From: Chthonomonas sp035294505
GTDB taxonomy: Bacteria > Armatimonadota > Chthonomonadetes > Chthonomonadales > Chthonomonadaceae
Direction of reading: 5' to 3'
NCBI RefSeq assembly: GCF_035294505.1
Contig: NZ_DATGKU010000073.1
Location: forward strand, 1-12,876
DNA: 12,876 nucleotides
Each line of letters opens with the position of its first letter. Position 1 is the stretch's first letter. The notes beneath the pieces were generated by a model. It did not search any database and was not told where the DNA came from. It was given only the letters and a program-made list of their open reading frames with translations. Below, piece by piece: positions 6,938 to 12,876 of this stretch. The position numbers were made by a program, and so were the translations under genes.

Positions 6938-7839
6938 ATCGCGCTCTGTTGCGAGGTCGGGGACAGCCTGAACACCGAGAGAACTTAGAACGGTGGCTGC
7001 TCACCTATGCCGATATGATCACCCTGCTTATGGCTTTCTTCCTCATGCTCTATTCGATGTCGGTGATGAGCCGGGGCAAGTTTCAACAGATGGCGATCTC
7101 CGTGCGACAGGGTTTCGACGGCGACAAGGCGGCAAAGGGGGTTGGTGTCGGCACCGATTTGGCTGCAGAGAGAACCTATCAGCAGTACATGCAGTCCTTG
7201 CAAAAATTACGGCAATATGTGGAACAACACCATTTGGAAGGCGCTATCCATATGAGCAACGACCGCCGTGGCATCGTGATCAGCGTGCTTACCGACGGGT
7301 TGCTCTTCAAAAGCGGGCAGGCAACCTTACAGCCTCAGAGCCTGCCGTTGCTACACCAGATCGCGGGGTTGTTGCGGGTGCTGCCAAACGACGTGGTGGT
7401 TGAAGGCCATACCGATGACCGACCCATTCACACCCTGCAGTTCGCCTCGAACTGGGAGCTTTCCGCCGCACGTGCCGGGGCGGTGGTGCGCGATCTCATC
7501 TCGCGGGAGGGTTTGCCCATACGGCGGTTCTCGGCCGCCGGCTATGCCGATACGCGCCCTCTCTATCCTAACGATACCCCACAGCATCGCGCGCGCAATC
7601 GCCGGGTGGAGATCGTGCTGCTGCGCACGCAACAAGAAGCTGAAGCCGAGATGCAACGTCAACAAGAGATCGCCCGCATTACCGACGGCGGTAATGTGAG
7701 CTCTGTAGAACCGTCGGGACAGCCGCCCTCTGTGCTGGCGAATCCGCGGCAACAAGAGGCAGCTTCGGGAGCGAACTCCTTAGGAAGCCGCTCTCGTTTG
7801 GTCGCTCCTTCGGATGAGGGAAGTGTGGCCGAGCCTTAA
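6934..7839 (+). CDS. motB: Flagellar motor stator protein MotB
   Basis: MotB anchors the stator to peptidoglycan and carries the ion-binding aspartate. The 301-residue protein has a short cytoplasmic N-terminus and one membrane helix at about 23-45 ('TYADMITLLMAFFLMLYSMS') in which D27 is the expected ion-binding residue. A plug/linker region follows, then an OmpA-type peptidoglycan-binding domain at about 113-232 with 'GHTDDRPI' (158-165) and 'NWELSAARA' (173-181). The last 70 residues are a polar, Gln/Ser-rich tail, likely disordered. The start overlaps the motA stop. I cannot tell proton from sodium coupling reliably from the sequence. Confidence 0.96.
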   Translation: MNRALLRGRGQPEHRENLERWLLTYADMITLLMAFFLMLYSMSVMSRGKFQQMAISVRQGFDGDKAAKGVGVGTDLAAERTYQQYMQSLQKLRQYVEQHHLEGAIHMSNDRRGIVISVLTDGLLFKSGQATLQPQSLPLLHQIAGLLRVLPNDVVVEGHTDDRPIHTLQFASNWELSAARAGAVVRDLISREGLPIRRFSAAGYADTRPLYPNDTPQHRARNRRVEIVLLRTQQEAEAEMQRQQEIARITDGGNVSSVEPSGQPPSVLANPRQQEAASGANSLGSRSRLVAPSDEGSVAEP

Positions 7840-7876
7840 TGCAAGCAAAACATCGTTTTTGAGGAGATAGATATCT

Positions 7877-8365
7877 ATGGTAGCGAAGCCGGAAATGCGT
7901 CAACAGCCTGCTGAGGAGGTTCAGGAGGCGCCAAAAAAGAGATCAAAACGCCCTCTCTTGTTGCTCTTTGGATTGGTGGTTGCATTGGTCGTTGGCCTGC
8001 TCGCCTTTCACATGCTAAGTGGCAAGAAGGGGGCAACGAAAGGGGAGGTTAAGAAAGAGTTGAAGGTCTCTTATTACCTCCCGCTCGATGACTTTTTGGT
8101 GAACCTTAGTGGGAGCGATGACCACTATTTGAAAGCGGGCATCACGTTGGGCATGACTCAAAACATGTCGCAGGACGAAGCCAAAGACAAAACCGCCCCT
8201 ATTCGGGATGCCATCATCACGGTTCTCAGCCACAAGACGCTGGCCGATGTTTCAAAGGAGGGGGCGAAAGAGGCTCTTAAGAAGGAGATTCAAGAAAGGG
8301 TCAACGAGGCATTAGGTGGGCAGGACGTGGCGGCCGTCTATTTTACCTCGTTCGCCACACAATAG
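7877..8365 (+). CDS. fliL: Flagellar basal body-associated protein FliL
   Basis: FliL surrounds and stabilises the stator units at the flagellar base. The 162-residue protein has a basic cytoplasmic N-terminus ('KKRSKRP'), one membrane helix at about residues 27-47 and a periplasmic FliL domain. Recognisable parts are 'YYLPLDDFLVNLSGSDDHYLKAGITL' (given here from about residue 66), 'APIRDAIITVLSHKTLADV' and the 'VYFTSFATQ' ending. The ribosome binding site AGGAG is at 7862-7866. It follows motB by 37 nt, which groups all stator-related genes (flbD, motA, motB, fliL) together. It is the last gene of the flagellar run here: no fliM, fliN or export genes follow before greA on the other strand. 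Confidence 0.94.
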   Translation: MVAKPEMRQQPAEEVQEAPKKRSKRPLLLLFGLVVALVVGLLAFHMLSGKKGATKGEVKKELKVSYYLPLDDFLVNLSGSDDHYLKAGITLGMTQNMSQDEAKDKTAPIRDAIITVLSHKTLADVSKEGAKEALKKEIQERVNEALGGQDVAAVYFTSFATQ

Positions 8366-8375
8366 ATTTCGCCCG

Positions 8376-8418
8376 AACCGTTCGCTTGCCAGGAGAGCGA
8401 GACGGCAGGCGAACGGTT
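8376..8418. terminator. Probable bidirectional terminator between fliL and greA
   Basis: A 15-nt arm at 8376-8390 and its partner at 8404-8418 pair completely apart from one G-U wobble, with a 13-nt loop. The stem starts 10 nt after the fliL stop and reaches into the greA stop codon (8417-8419). No T tract follows on either strand, so it is not a textbook intrinsic terminator, but position between convergent genes favours that role. Confidence 0.6.
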
Positions 8419-8905
8419 AGGAATAACTGACCTCCTCAATGATATAGACCACCGTGCGCCCGTTAGGCAGGCGAACCTCCACCTGTTCGCCTGCCTTGCG
8501 CTTGAGCAGCGCTTGGCCTATAGGAGAGTTGTAGGAGATTTGATTCTTGGTAGGATCGGCCGAATTTGCATCTACAATAACATACTCGAACCGCTTGCCC
8601 TCGGCATCAACTACCGTCACCTTAGAGCCAACGTCTACGGATCCATTTTGGGCTGCGGGCGTAGCTCCCTTTTCGATAACTTTTGCCCGCTCTAACATCG
8701 CCTCAATCTCGGCGATCTTGCCGTTGAGAATGGCCTGTTCTCTGCGTGCCGCTTGGTATTCGAAATTCTCCGAGAGATCGCCGTAGGAGCGTGCTTTACG
8801 TATGGCTTCGGCAATGCGCGCTCTTTCCACGGTGCGTAGGCGATGAAGCTCTTCCTCAAGCTTTTTTTTGCTCTCTACGGTGAGGATGACCTCGTCTTTA
8901 GGCAT
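8417..8905 (-). CDS. greA: Transcription elongation factor GreA
   Basis: GreA binds the RNA polymerase secondary channel and stimulates cleavage of backtracked RNA. The 162 residues are normal length for the family. The N-terminal coiled-coil (about 1-75) carries the tip motif 'YGDLSENFEY', with acidic D43 and E46 matching the catalytic-tip residues of E. coli GreA. The C-terminal FKBP-like domain (about 85-160) includes 'ISYNSPIGQALLKRKAGEQV'. The start ATG is at 8905 with a modest GAGGTG upstream. It has its own promoter at 8999-9027 and a terminator-like hairpin between promoter and start codon. It converges on fliL and is probably transcribed separately from the SHOCT cassette upstream. 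Confidence 0.97.
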   Translation of the reverse strand: MPKDEVILTVESKKKLEEELHRLRTVERARIAEAIRKARSYGDLSENFEYQAARREQAILNGKIAEIEAMLERAKVIEKGATPAAQNGSVDVGSKVTVVDAEGKRFEYVIVDANSADPTKNQISYNSPIGQALLKRKAGEQVEVRLPNGRTVVYIIEEVSYS

Positions 8906-8959
8906 GGACTTACTCTACACCTCTAGCGCTTACGTGAGTCGTTCGTCTTTTGGCGCACA

Positions 8960-8988
8960 AAAAGAGCGAAACGCCTCGGCGTATTCGC
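8960..8988 (-). terminator. Terminator-like hairpin in the greA leader (candidate attenuator)
   Basis: On the minus strand GCGAA, a bulged T, ACGC, loop CGAG, GCGT and TTCGC (8988 down to 8966) form a 9-bp stem with a tetraloop. It is followed by TCTTTTT (8966-8960). The predicted greA start point lies near 8992, so the hairpin would form within the first bases of the transcript, about 55 nt before the greA ATG. It could attenuate greA, or terminate read-through from the cassette upstream. Confidence 0.6.
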
Positions 8989-8998
8989 TGCTTATTTT

Positions 8999-9027
8999 AA
9001 AATACCCTAGTTACGGCGCTGTGTCAA
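8999..9027 (-). promoter_or_regulatory. greA promoter
   Basis: On the minus strand TTGACA (9027-9022), a 17-bp spacer and TATTTT (9004-8999). The minus-35 is exact and the minus-10 is a fair match. It lies between the stop of the upstream gene (9095) and greA. Confidence 0.75.
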
Positions 9028-9094
9028 CTTTATCCCACTCTTATCCTCTTTTTGAGGAGGGTTTTCGTTGCCCGATGCTGCGTGGCCAAGCTAT

Positions 9095-9667
9095 CTAATG
9101 GGTTTGGCCCGATGGAGCGCTGCGTTTTTCCTGATGGAGCGCGTCGAGCTGCTCAAAGATGCGCTCCGCCTCTTCCGCTTTCAGTCGCCCCGATTCTACC
9201 ATCTGTAGAAGACGCAGTCGCTCTTCCCTTCTCTGAATCTCTTCTGGGGAAGGCGTTTTCGGCGCCGAGTCTTTCTGTGGCGAACCGCTAAGGCGGGAGC
9301 GCAGGTTGGACTTCATGTCGTTTAAGCTGCGGCTTGCCACCACCTTAAAGCCGCCCCAGACATCTTTTGCGGCGCTTTTTGCCGATTCTTTCATATAGGC
9401 GCCTATCACCTTCATGACGGCCGGCACCAAGGCGGGCGGCACCTCGATGGTTTCGTGCGTTCCATCGGGGCGGGGTATCTCCACCTTCTGAAGGTTTTGG
9501 CGATCGTTGGTTTTCGGCTTTTCTTTAGGAGGCTCAGGCGCGCTCGTTGCCGTCGGTTGGGCCTGCTGCGCTCGCTGAAGCGCCTCGATCATGCGAGCGC
9601 CCTCTTCGGGCGTGAGCACGCCCTCGGCAATAAGCCGTAAAATACGCTCTTTCTCCGTCTCTGGCAT
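9095..9667 (-). CDS. Protein with SHOCT-like helical hairpins at both ends
   Basis: A 190-residue soluble protein of unknown function. Residues 6-30 ('ERILRLIAEGVLTPEEGARM') and 151-177 ('LRLLQMVESGRLKAEEAERI') are two copies of the same short motif: helix, 'G.l..eEA/G', helix. This resembles SHOCT-like domains and the tail of DUF2089 proteins. Between them are a Pro/Lys-rich linker (36-56), a short possible beta segment ('KVEIPRPDGTHETIEVP', 61-77) and an amphipathic helical stretch (78-125). There is no signal peptide or transmembrane helix. It has an AAGGAG site (9676-9681) and starts 15 nt after the stop of the DUF4097 gene, so it is the last gene of that operon. A scaffold or partner role for the other two proteins is inference. 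Confidence 0.75.
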   Translation of the reverse strand: MPETEKERILRLIAEGVLTPEEGARMIEALQRAQQAQPTATSAPEPPKEKPKTNDRQNLQKVEIPRPDGTHETIEVPPALVPAVMKVIGAYMKESAKSAAKDVWGGFKVVASRSLNDMKSNLRSRLSGSPQKDSAPKTPSPEEIQRREERLRLLQMVESGRLKAEEAERIFEQLDALHQEKRSAPSGQTH

Positions 9668-9682
9668 TGCGCAAGCTCCTTC

Positions 9683-11119
9683 CTATGCCAAGCTTCCATG
9701 CTGTATTCGGGTAATGTGTACATCGCCAGAGGTGGTTTGGACGTTGAGGGTTCCCGTGCCCTCACCGAGTTTTCCCGTCCAAAGGGTTTCGGTTGCGGTT
9801 ACCTCATGGGCATCGTGCTCGCAGCGGAGGGTGCCGGAGATGGTTCCTAAGGTGACGCGCAGATGGCTCTCGGTAGGCAGGCAGATATCTACATCGCCAG
9901 AAACGGTGCTTGCTTGAAGCGCTCCGGAGAACGCTGTTTCAAAATCTACCGAGATGTCGCCGCTCACCGACTGTGCCTGGAATCTCTCTGAGCGACCTAT
10001 GTGGGCAAAGATGTTCCCGGAGACGATCTTGAGGGCTATCTGTCCGTGAACATTGTTGAGATACACCTGGCCGCTGATCGACTCGCAGACGATGTCCATG
10101 GGGCTTCGATGTCCCGCCTCTTCCACACGCACGTCGCCGGAGACCGACTTGCATTCAAGTCGTTCGCCTTCTATGGCTTTGGCGCGTATATCGCCGCTTG
10201 CTGTGTTGGCCACGAGGCCGCCCTCTATATTGGAGGCCTCGATATTTCCGCTCTTTGTGGCCACCGAGGCCATGCCCCGAATCTGTTTGAGGTGAATGGA
10301 GTCGGAGTGGGTTTGGGCGCGCACATTGCCTCCGATGTCTTCGAGCGTAACTTGGCCGTGGTCTGTAATGACCTCTACGGCGCCATCCACGTGGGCTATC
10401 TCCACGTCGCCGAATCGCGTTTTGACGTGGGTAGTACCAAGCGCACGTGGAACGGTGATTTCAAGGTCTACCGTGCCCTGATCGAAGTTCTCGGGGGCGT
10501 TTATGCGCACTTCGAGGCGCGAGTCGGTGCCGCTGATGGCGACCTCGATGGATTCTAGGAGGTTTTTAAGCTCGACTTCGTTGGGGCCCCAAACGGTGCG
10601 TTCGACCACCACTTTTGCGGGCGCATCGGCAACACCGGTGATCTTCACATTGCCAAGCGGGTTTTCAATAGAGACATTCGCCCCAGGCGCAAGATAGAAC
10701 TCCTGTTGGTGGGTTTCTGTGCGTTCCGGCAGGTTGCCCTCGTTCTCCGGCCGCACTTCCCCCGGTTTCGTCCAGGTGCGCATACGGGCAACGAAAGTGG
10801 AGGAGAAGCGCCCCCCACTTTTCGTGGCTAGGCGCAACTGTTCCTGAACGCGCTCGACGATCTTGTCAACATCCACTTTGCTAATCGCTTTGGAGATGCG
10901 CTCGCCAAGGTCGCTGAGGCCGGCGAAGGGAGATTGAGCGGAGGTTGTTCGCTTCTCTTCGGCTTTCTGTTCGCTTTTGGTTTGGGATTCTTTGGAGGTT
11001 TCTGAGGAGGTCATCGTTTTGCTTCCACCACGCAAAGCCGCGATCAGCATCTCGGCCTCTTGGGCCGTAATTTTGCCCTCCTGCAGAAGCTCTAGAACCC
11101 GCATGACATTCTCATCCAT
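9683..11119 (-). CDS. SHOCT-like / DUF4097 beta-helix protein
   Basis: A 478-residue protein. Residues 5-29 form a SHOCT-like hairpin ('MRVLELLQEGKITAQEAEML'). A polar Ser/Lys/Glu-rich linker and a helical region run to about 120. From about 140 to 470 there is a repetitive domain of the DUF4097 type, with short beta rungs of the pattern 'SGDV.i..v.G' spaced about 17-25 residues apart (for example 'GNVKITGV', 'GDVEIAHV', 'GNIEASNI', 'GDVRVEEA', 'GDVHITRI'). Around a dozen rungs are visible, predicting a right-handed beta-helix. There is no signal peptide, so it probably starts in the cytoplasm, like Bacillus YvlB, which I recall as combining the same two parts. That comparison hints at envelope stress but does not prove it. 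CTCCTTT at 11127-11133 is the ribosome binding site on the minus strand. Confidence 0.85.
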   Translation of the reverse strand: MDENVMRVLELLQEGKITAQEAEMLIAALRGGSKTMTSSETSKESQTKSEQKAEEKRTTSAQSPFAGLSDLGERISKAISKVDVDKIVERVQEQLRLATKSGGRFSSTFVARMRTWTKPGEVRPENEGNLPERTETHQQEFYLAPGANVSIENPLGNVKITGVADAPAKVVVERTVWGPNEVELKNLLESIEVAISGTDSRLEVRINAPENFDQGTVDLEITVPRALGTTHVKTRFGDVEIAHVDGAVEVITDHGQVTLEDIGGNVRAQTHSDSIHLKQIRGMASVATKSGNIEASNIEGGLVANTASGDIRAKAIEGERLECKSVSGDVRVEEAGHRSPMDIVCESISGQVYLNNVHGQIALKIVSGNIFAHIGRSERFQAQSVSGDISVDFETAFSGALQASTVSGDVDICLPTESHLRVTLGTISGTLRCEHDAHEVTATETLWTGKLGEGTGTLNVQTTSGDVHITRIQHGSLA

Positions 11120-11152
11120 CTTAAGGCTCCTTTCTAAGGGATTGTGTAACCC

Positions 11153-11548
11153 CTAAATGAGTTGGCGTAACGCTTCGGCTGCCTCTTCTGCATCTATCTC
11201 ACCGTTCTCTAAGGCTTCGAGAATCTCAAGGCGCTGTGCACGGACGCTTGCGGCGGAGGGCGCATTGTCTGAAACGGCCCCTCCTCCTTGAAGCCCTAAA
11301 GCGGCGAGGGCATTCTGCAGACGATTGCGCACGGTAGGATAGGAGATGCCCAACTCCCGCTCCACACGGCTTAAGTTGCCCTCACAGCGCAGAAAGGTTT
11401 CGATGAACCGCAGATGCTCTTCAGCAAGCCGACAGAACCGACAGCTGTCGAAGACCCCCCGCACGCTCGTTTGACACTGGGGGCAGTGCAGTTCGGTTAC
11501 TTGCAAGCTGCCACCACAAACAGGACAACGGGTAAGTAAACCCGCCAT
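11153..11548 (-). CDS. DUF2089 family zinc-ribbon / HTH regulator
   Basis: A 131-residue protein matching the DUF2089 layout. An N-terminal zinc ribbon uses C8, C11, C22 and C25 ('CPVCGGSLQVTELHCPQC'). A further CxxC (C36, C39) follows in 'FDSCRFCRLAEEHLRF'. A helix-turn-helix lies at about 57-85 ('GNLSRVERELGISYPTVRNR'). A C-terminal SHOCT-like hairpin covers about 105-131 ('RLEILEALENGEIDAEEAAE'). The family is annotated as a likely transcription regulator. As first gene of the cassette it may control its own operon (inference). It has a strong AAGGAGGGG site (11552-11560) and its own promoter, and the next gene begins 33 nt after its stop. Confidence 0.92.
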   Translation of the reverse strand: MAGLLTRCPVCGGSLQVTELHCPQCQTSVRGVFDSCRFCRLAEEHLRFIETFLRCEGNLSRVERELGISYPTVRNRLQNALAALGLQGGGAVSDNAPSAASVRAQRLEILEALENGEIDAEEAAEALRQLI

Positions 11549-11579
11549 GCACCCCTCCTTACCAGAGGATTACGGCTCT

Positions 11580-11608
11580 ATTCTACATCGGGTTTCAAAA
11601 AAAGTCAA
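11580..11608 (-). promoter_or_regulatory. Promoter of the DUF2089-DUF4097-SHOCT operon
   Basis: On the minus strand TTGACT (11608-11603), a 17-bp spacer and TAGAAT (11585-11580). Predicted start is near 11573, giving a leader of about 25 nt that includes the strong Shine-Dalgarno of the DUF2089 gene. Confidence 0.75.
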
Positions 11609-11617
11609 ATCTTCTGC

Positions 11618-11631
11618 CATCAGACATCAGA
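11618..11631. repeat. Tandem heptamer upstream of the DUF2089 promoter
   Basis: CATCAGA occurs twice head to tail, 9 bp upstream of the minus-35 element. A related CATCG lies in the spacer beside the minus-10 (11586-11590), 32 bp from the nearest copy. It may be an operator; it is short enough to be chance. Confidence 0.3.
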
Positions 11632-11850
11632 ATTTCTTGGTTCAGGTTTGAAAGTTCTAAAGTTCGATCTCATTGCTGCCTCCTCTAAAGCCTGCATCGG
11701 TGTGGACATGTTGATTTTTTATACAAAATTTTCCGCTTTCTAAAATTGTGAAGGCATTAATTCAAATAGAAGTCGCCCTACGGTTCTGTTATCGAGATTG
11801 GCTTCAAAAAACTTCTCTCTATACCATCAAGAAAAGGAGACGGAAGAAGA
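11632..11850 (+). other. AT-rich intergenic region upstream of the lipoprotein gene
   Basis: No gene is visible. A run with TTGATT (11711-11716) and TAAAAT (11741-11746) looks promoter-like, but its 24-bp spacing is too long for a standard promoter. Other pairings are weak (TTGGCT at 11798 with TATACC at 11820). AAAGGAG at 11833-11839 is the ribosome binding site of the next gene. Confidence 0.4.
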
Positions 11851-12585
11851 ATGCGAACGCTGCATGTGCTGATGATGCTGATCGGCACAACGTTGTTGGT
11901 AGGATGTGGGGGAGGGGGAGGCGGCCCCGTCTATTCCGGTGGAGGAACCACCCCGGCCACACACCTCCGTTCCCCGTTGCCGGGAGATACCTACAACTAC
12001 ACGCTGTCTGGGAAGCTGCAGGCCATCGGAACCAATGTGAGCTATAGCTTCACCGGCAATCTCGTGATAGGGTTTAGCCAAACCAACTATAACGGGGCCA
12101 GCGTCCTGCTGCGCAACAGCGCCTTGACCCTTAACCTTAGCAACGGGCAGACTCTTGCTGTCAATGAACAGGAGATCGAAAGTAGCGATTCGAGCGGAGA
12201 TCTCGTTGGGTTGGCCAATATTCAAAACGGCACTGTAGACCCCCTCAGTCCACCTGTCATCACCGCTCCGGCCGCATGGAGCAACGCGCTCTCGATCGAT
12301 CAACAGACGACCACGAGTTTCGGCATATCCTATGTGGATAGCTTTACCGTTGTGGGTGCAGAGAACGTATCTACACCGATAGGTACGTTCGCCTGTTGGA
12401 AGGTCAACTTCACATCGAACTCCAGTTCGTCGAGTAACACCAACGAGACGATCTGGTACGCACCTGAGATGGGAGATGCTCCTATTAAGGAATCGGGCAC
12501 AACTACCATTGTTGCGAGCGACGGGAACACATACACGGCAACAATTAATTCGATCCTCAGCTCCACGAATGTGCCCATCTCCTAA
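11851..12585 (+). CDS. Secreted lipoprotein of unknown function
   Basis: A 244-residue protein with a type II (lipoprotein) signal peptide: 'MRTLHVLMMLIGTTLLVGC', with lipobox LVGC and predicted lipidated C19. A poly-Gly/Ser/Pro linker follows (20-35). The mature part is rich in Ser, Thr, Asn and Val and predicted mostly beta. 'STPIGTFACWKVNF' and 'ETIWYAPEMGDAPIKE' (about residues 180-215) resemble the 'p.Gtf.c.kv...wya...G' pattern common in bacterial surface lipoproteins of unknown function. The single mature cysteine lies in that motif. There is no enzyme motif. It appears monocistronic, between the DUF2089 operon (divergent) and the gene at 12706. The lipoprotein call is firm; the function is unknown. 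Confidence 0.85.
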   Translation: MRTLHVLMMLIGTTLLVGCGGGGGGPVYSGGGTTPATHLRSPLPGDTYNYTLSGKLQAIGTNVSYSFTGNLVIGFSQTNYNGASVLLRNSALTLNLSNGQTLAVNEQEIESSDSSGDLVGLANIQNGTVDPLSPPVITAPAAWSNALSIDQQTTTSFGISYVDSFTVVGAENVSTPIGTFACWKVNFTSNSSSSSNTNETIWYAPEMGDAPIKESGTTTIVASDGNTYTATINSILSSTNVPIS

Positions 12586-12652
12586 TGAGAAAACAGAGGC
12601 GCTAGGCCCCGTTCTAGGAACTTAAGAGGCCTATTTCTCGCATAAGATAGGG

Positions 12653-12658
12653 TATAAT
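12653..12658 (+). promoter_or_regulatory. TATAAT minus-10 box upstream of the last gene
   Basis: An exact TATAAT lies 48 nt before the ATG at 12706. No good minus-35 is seen at 16-18 bp spacing, and there is no extended TG, so the promoter is only moderately supported. Confidence 0.5.
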
Positions 12659-12705
12659 AGTATTGATGCCTCTATGTGAGAAATCTGAAGGGAGGAGCCT
12701 TTTGC

Positions 12706-12876
12706 ATGGCCAAGAAGAAAGACACATCCAAAACGAACGTTGCCGCACGCTTAGAGTCGAAAGCCCAACAGCAGCTATGTCGCTTTTGCGGTCGCAAGCC
12801 CGAAGTGGTGCGACAGTTGACCCCTAGCGGTAAAGTGCAGATGTTCCGCAAATGCTGCGCGGAAGCGGGTCTCGTG
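12706..12876 (+). CDS. Small Cys-containing basic protein, putative zinc finger (runs to the right edge)
   Basis: ATG 12706 opens a frame of 57 codons that is still open at the last base. The Shine-Dalgarno is strong (AAGGGAGGAG, 12688-12697). The protein begins with a Lys-rich tail (MAKKKDTSKTN) and contains 'LCRFCGRKPEVVRQLTPSG', then 'KVQMFRKCCAEAGLV'. The CxxC followed about 22 residues later by CC suggests a compact zinc-binding knuckle, as in small ribosome- or nucleic-acid-associated proteins. I do not recognise the family. The C-terminus is outside the window, so size and domain content are unknown. Confidence 0.7.
   Translation, partial: MAKKKDTSKTNVAARLESKAQQQLCRFCGRKPEVVRQLTPSGKVQMFRKCCAEAGLV

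Noticed and set aside
9040..9109. Terminator for the SHOCT operon near its stop codon
   Set aside because: Only weak stems are seen (GGCCAA/TTGGCC across the stop codon; TCCTC/GAGGA at about 9045-9060), without a T tract on the minus strand.
10001..10558. 185-codon forward open frame opposite the DUF4097 gene
   Set aside because: It is a mirror of the repetitive beta-helix coding sequence on the other strand and resembles no known protein.
11906..11930. Poly-G tract in the lipoprotein gene as a phase-variable repeat
   Set aside because: The G runs are short and interrupted by A, and encode the usual Gly linker after a lipobox; slippage is not supported.
11748..12047. Forward open frame overlapping the start of the lipoprotein gene
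   Set aside because: Different frame from the clear lipoprotein signal peptide, basic low-quality product, no ribosome binding site.

Overview
The window reads as ordinary bacterial chromosome of moderate GC. It carries a Gram-positive-style flagellar operon block (fliK, flgD, a TIGR02530 protein, flgE, flbD, motA, motB, fliL), sigma70-type promoters with 17-bp spacers, strong Shine-Dalgarno sites and a lipoprotein gene. The gene order and the DUF2089/SHOCT/DUF4097 cassette fit a deep-branching phylum such as Armatimonadota (Chthonomonas-like), or a Bacillota relative. That placement is inference, because no rRNA or other phylogenetic marker is present.

Layout. Positions 1-333 (minus) hold the N-terminal part of a TIGR04255-family gene running off the left edge, driven by a perfect-consensus promoter. 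From about 634 to 8365 (plus) lies the eight-gene flagellar run: hook-length control (FliK), hook cap (FlgD), an uncharacterised flagellar-operon protein, an unusually large hook protein (FlgE), FlbD/SwrD, the stator pair MotA/MotB and FliL. Two in-operon gaps contain inverted repeats: two short hairpins before flgE, and a perfect 16-bp stem directly upstream of the flbD ribosome binding site. fliL converges on greA (minus, 8417-8905), and a 15-bp stem lies between their ends. greA has its own TTGACA/TATTTT promoter, followed at once by a terminator-like hairpin in the predicted 5' leader.

Upstream of greA on the minus strand is a three-gene operon read 11548 to 9095. It encodes a DUF2089 zinc-ribbon/HTH regulator, a SHOCT-DUF4097 beta-helix protein and a small protein with a SHOCT-like helical hairpin at each end. 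All three share that motif, suggesting one interacting, perhaps envelope-stress-related, module. On the plus strand after it are a lipoprotein (11851-12585) and the start of a small Cys-rich, possibly zinc-binding protein (12706 to the right edge) with a TATAAT box upstream.

I found no tRNA, rRNA, CRISPR array, insertion sequence or prophage signal. The most notable items are the candidate attenuator in the greA leader, the SHOCT cassette, the FlgE with three tandem D2-like units and the in-operon hairpin before flbD.
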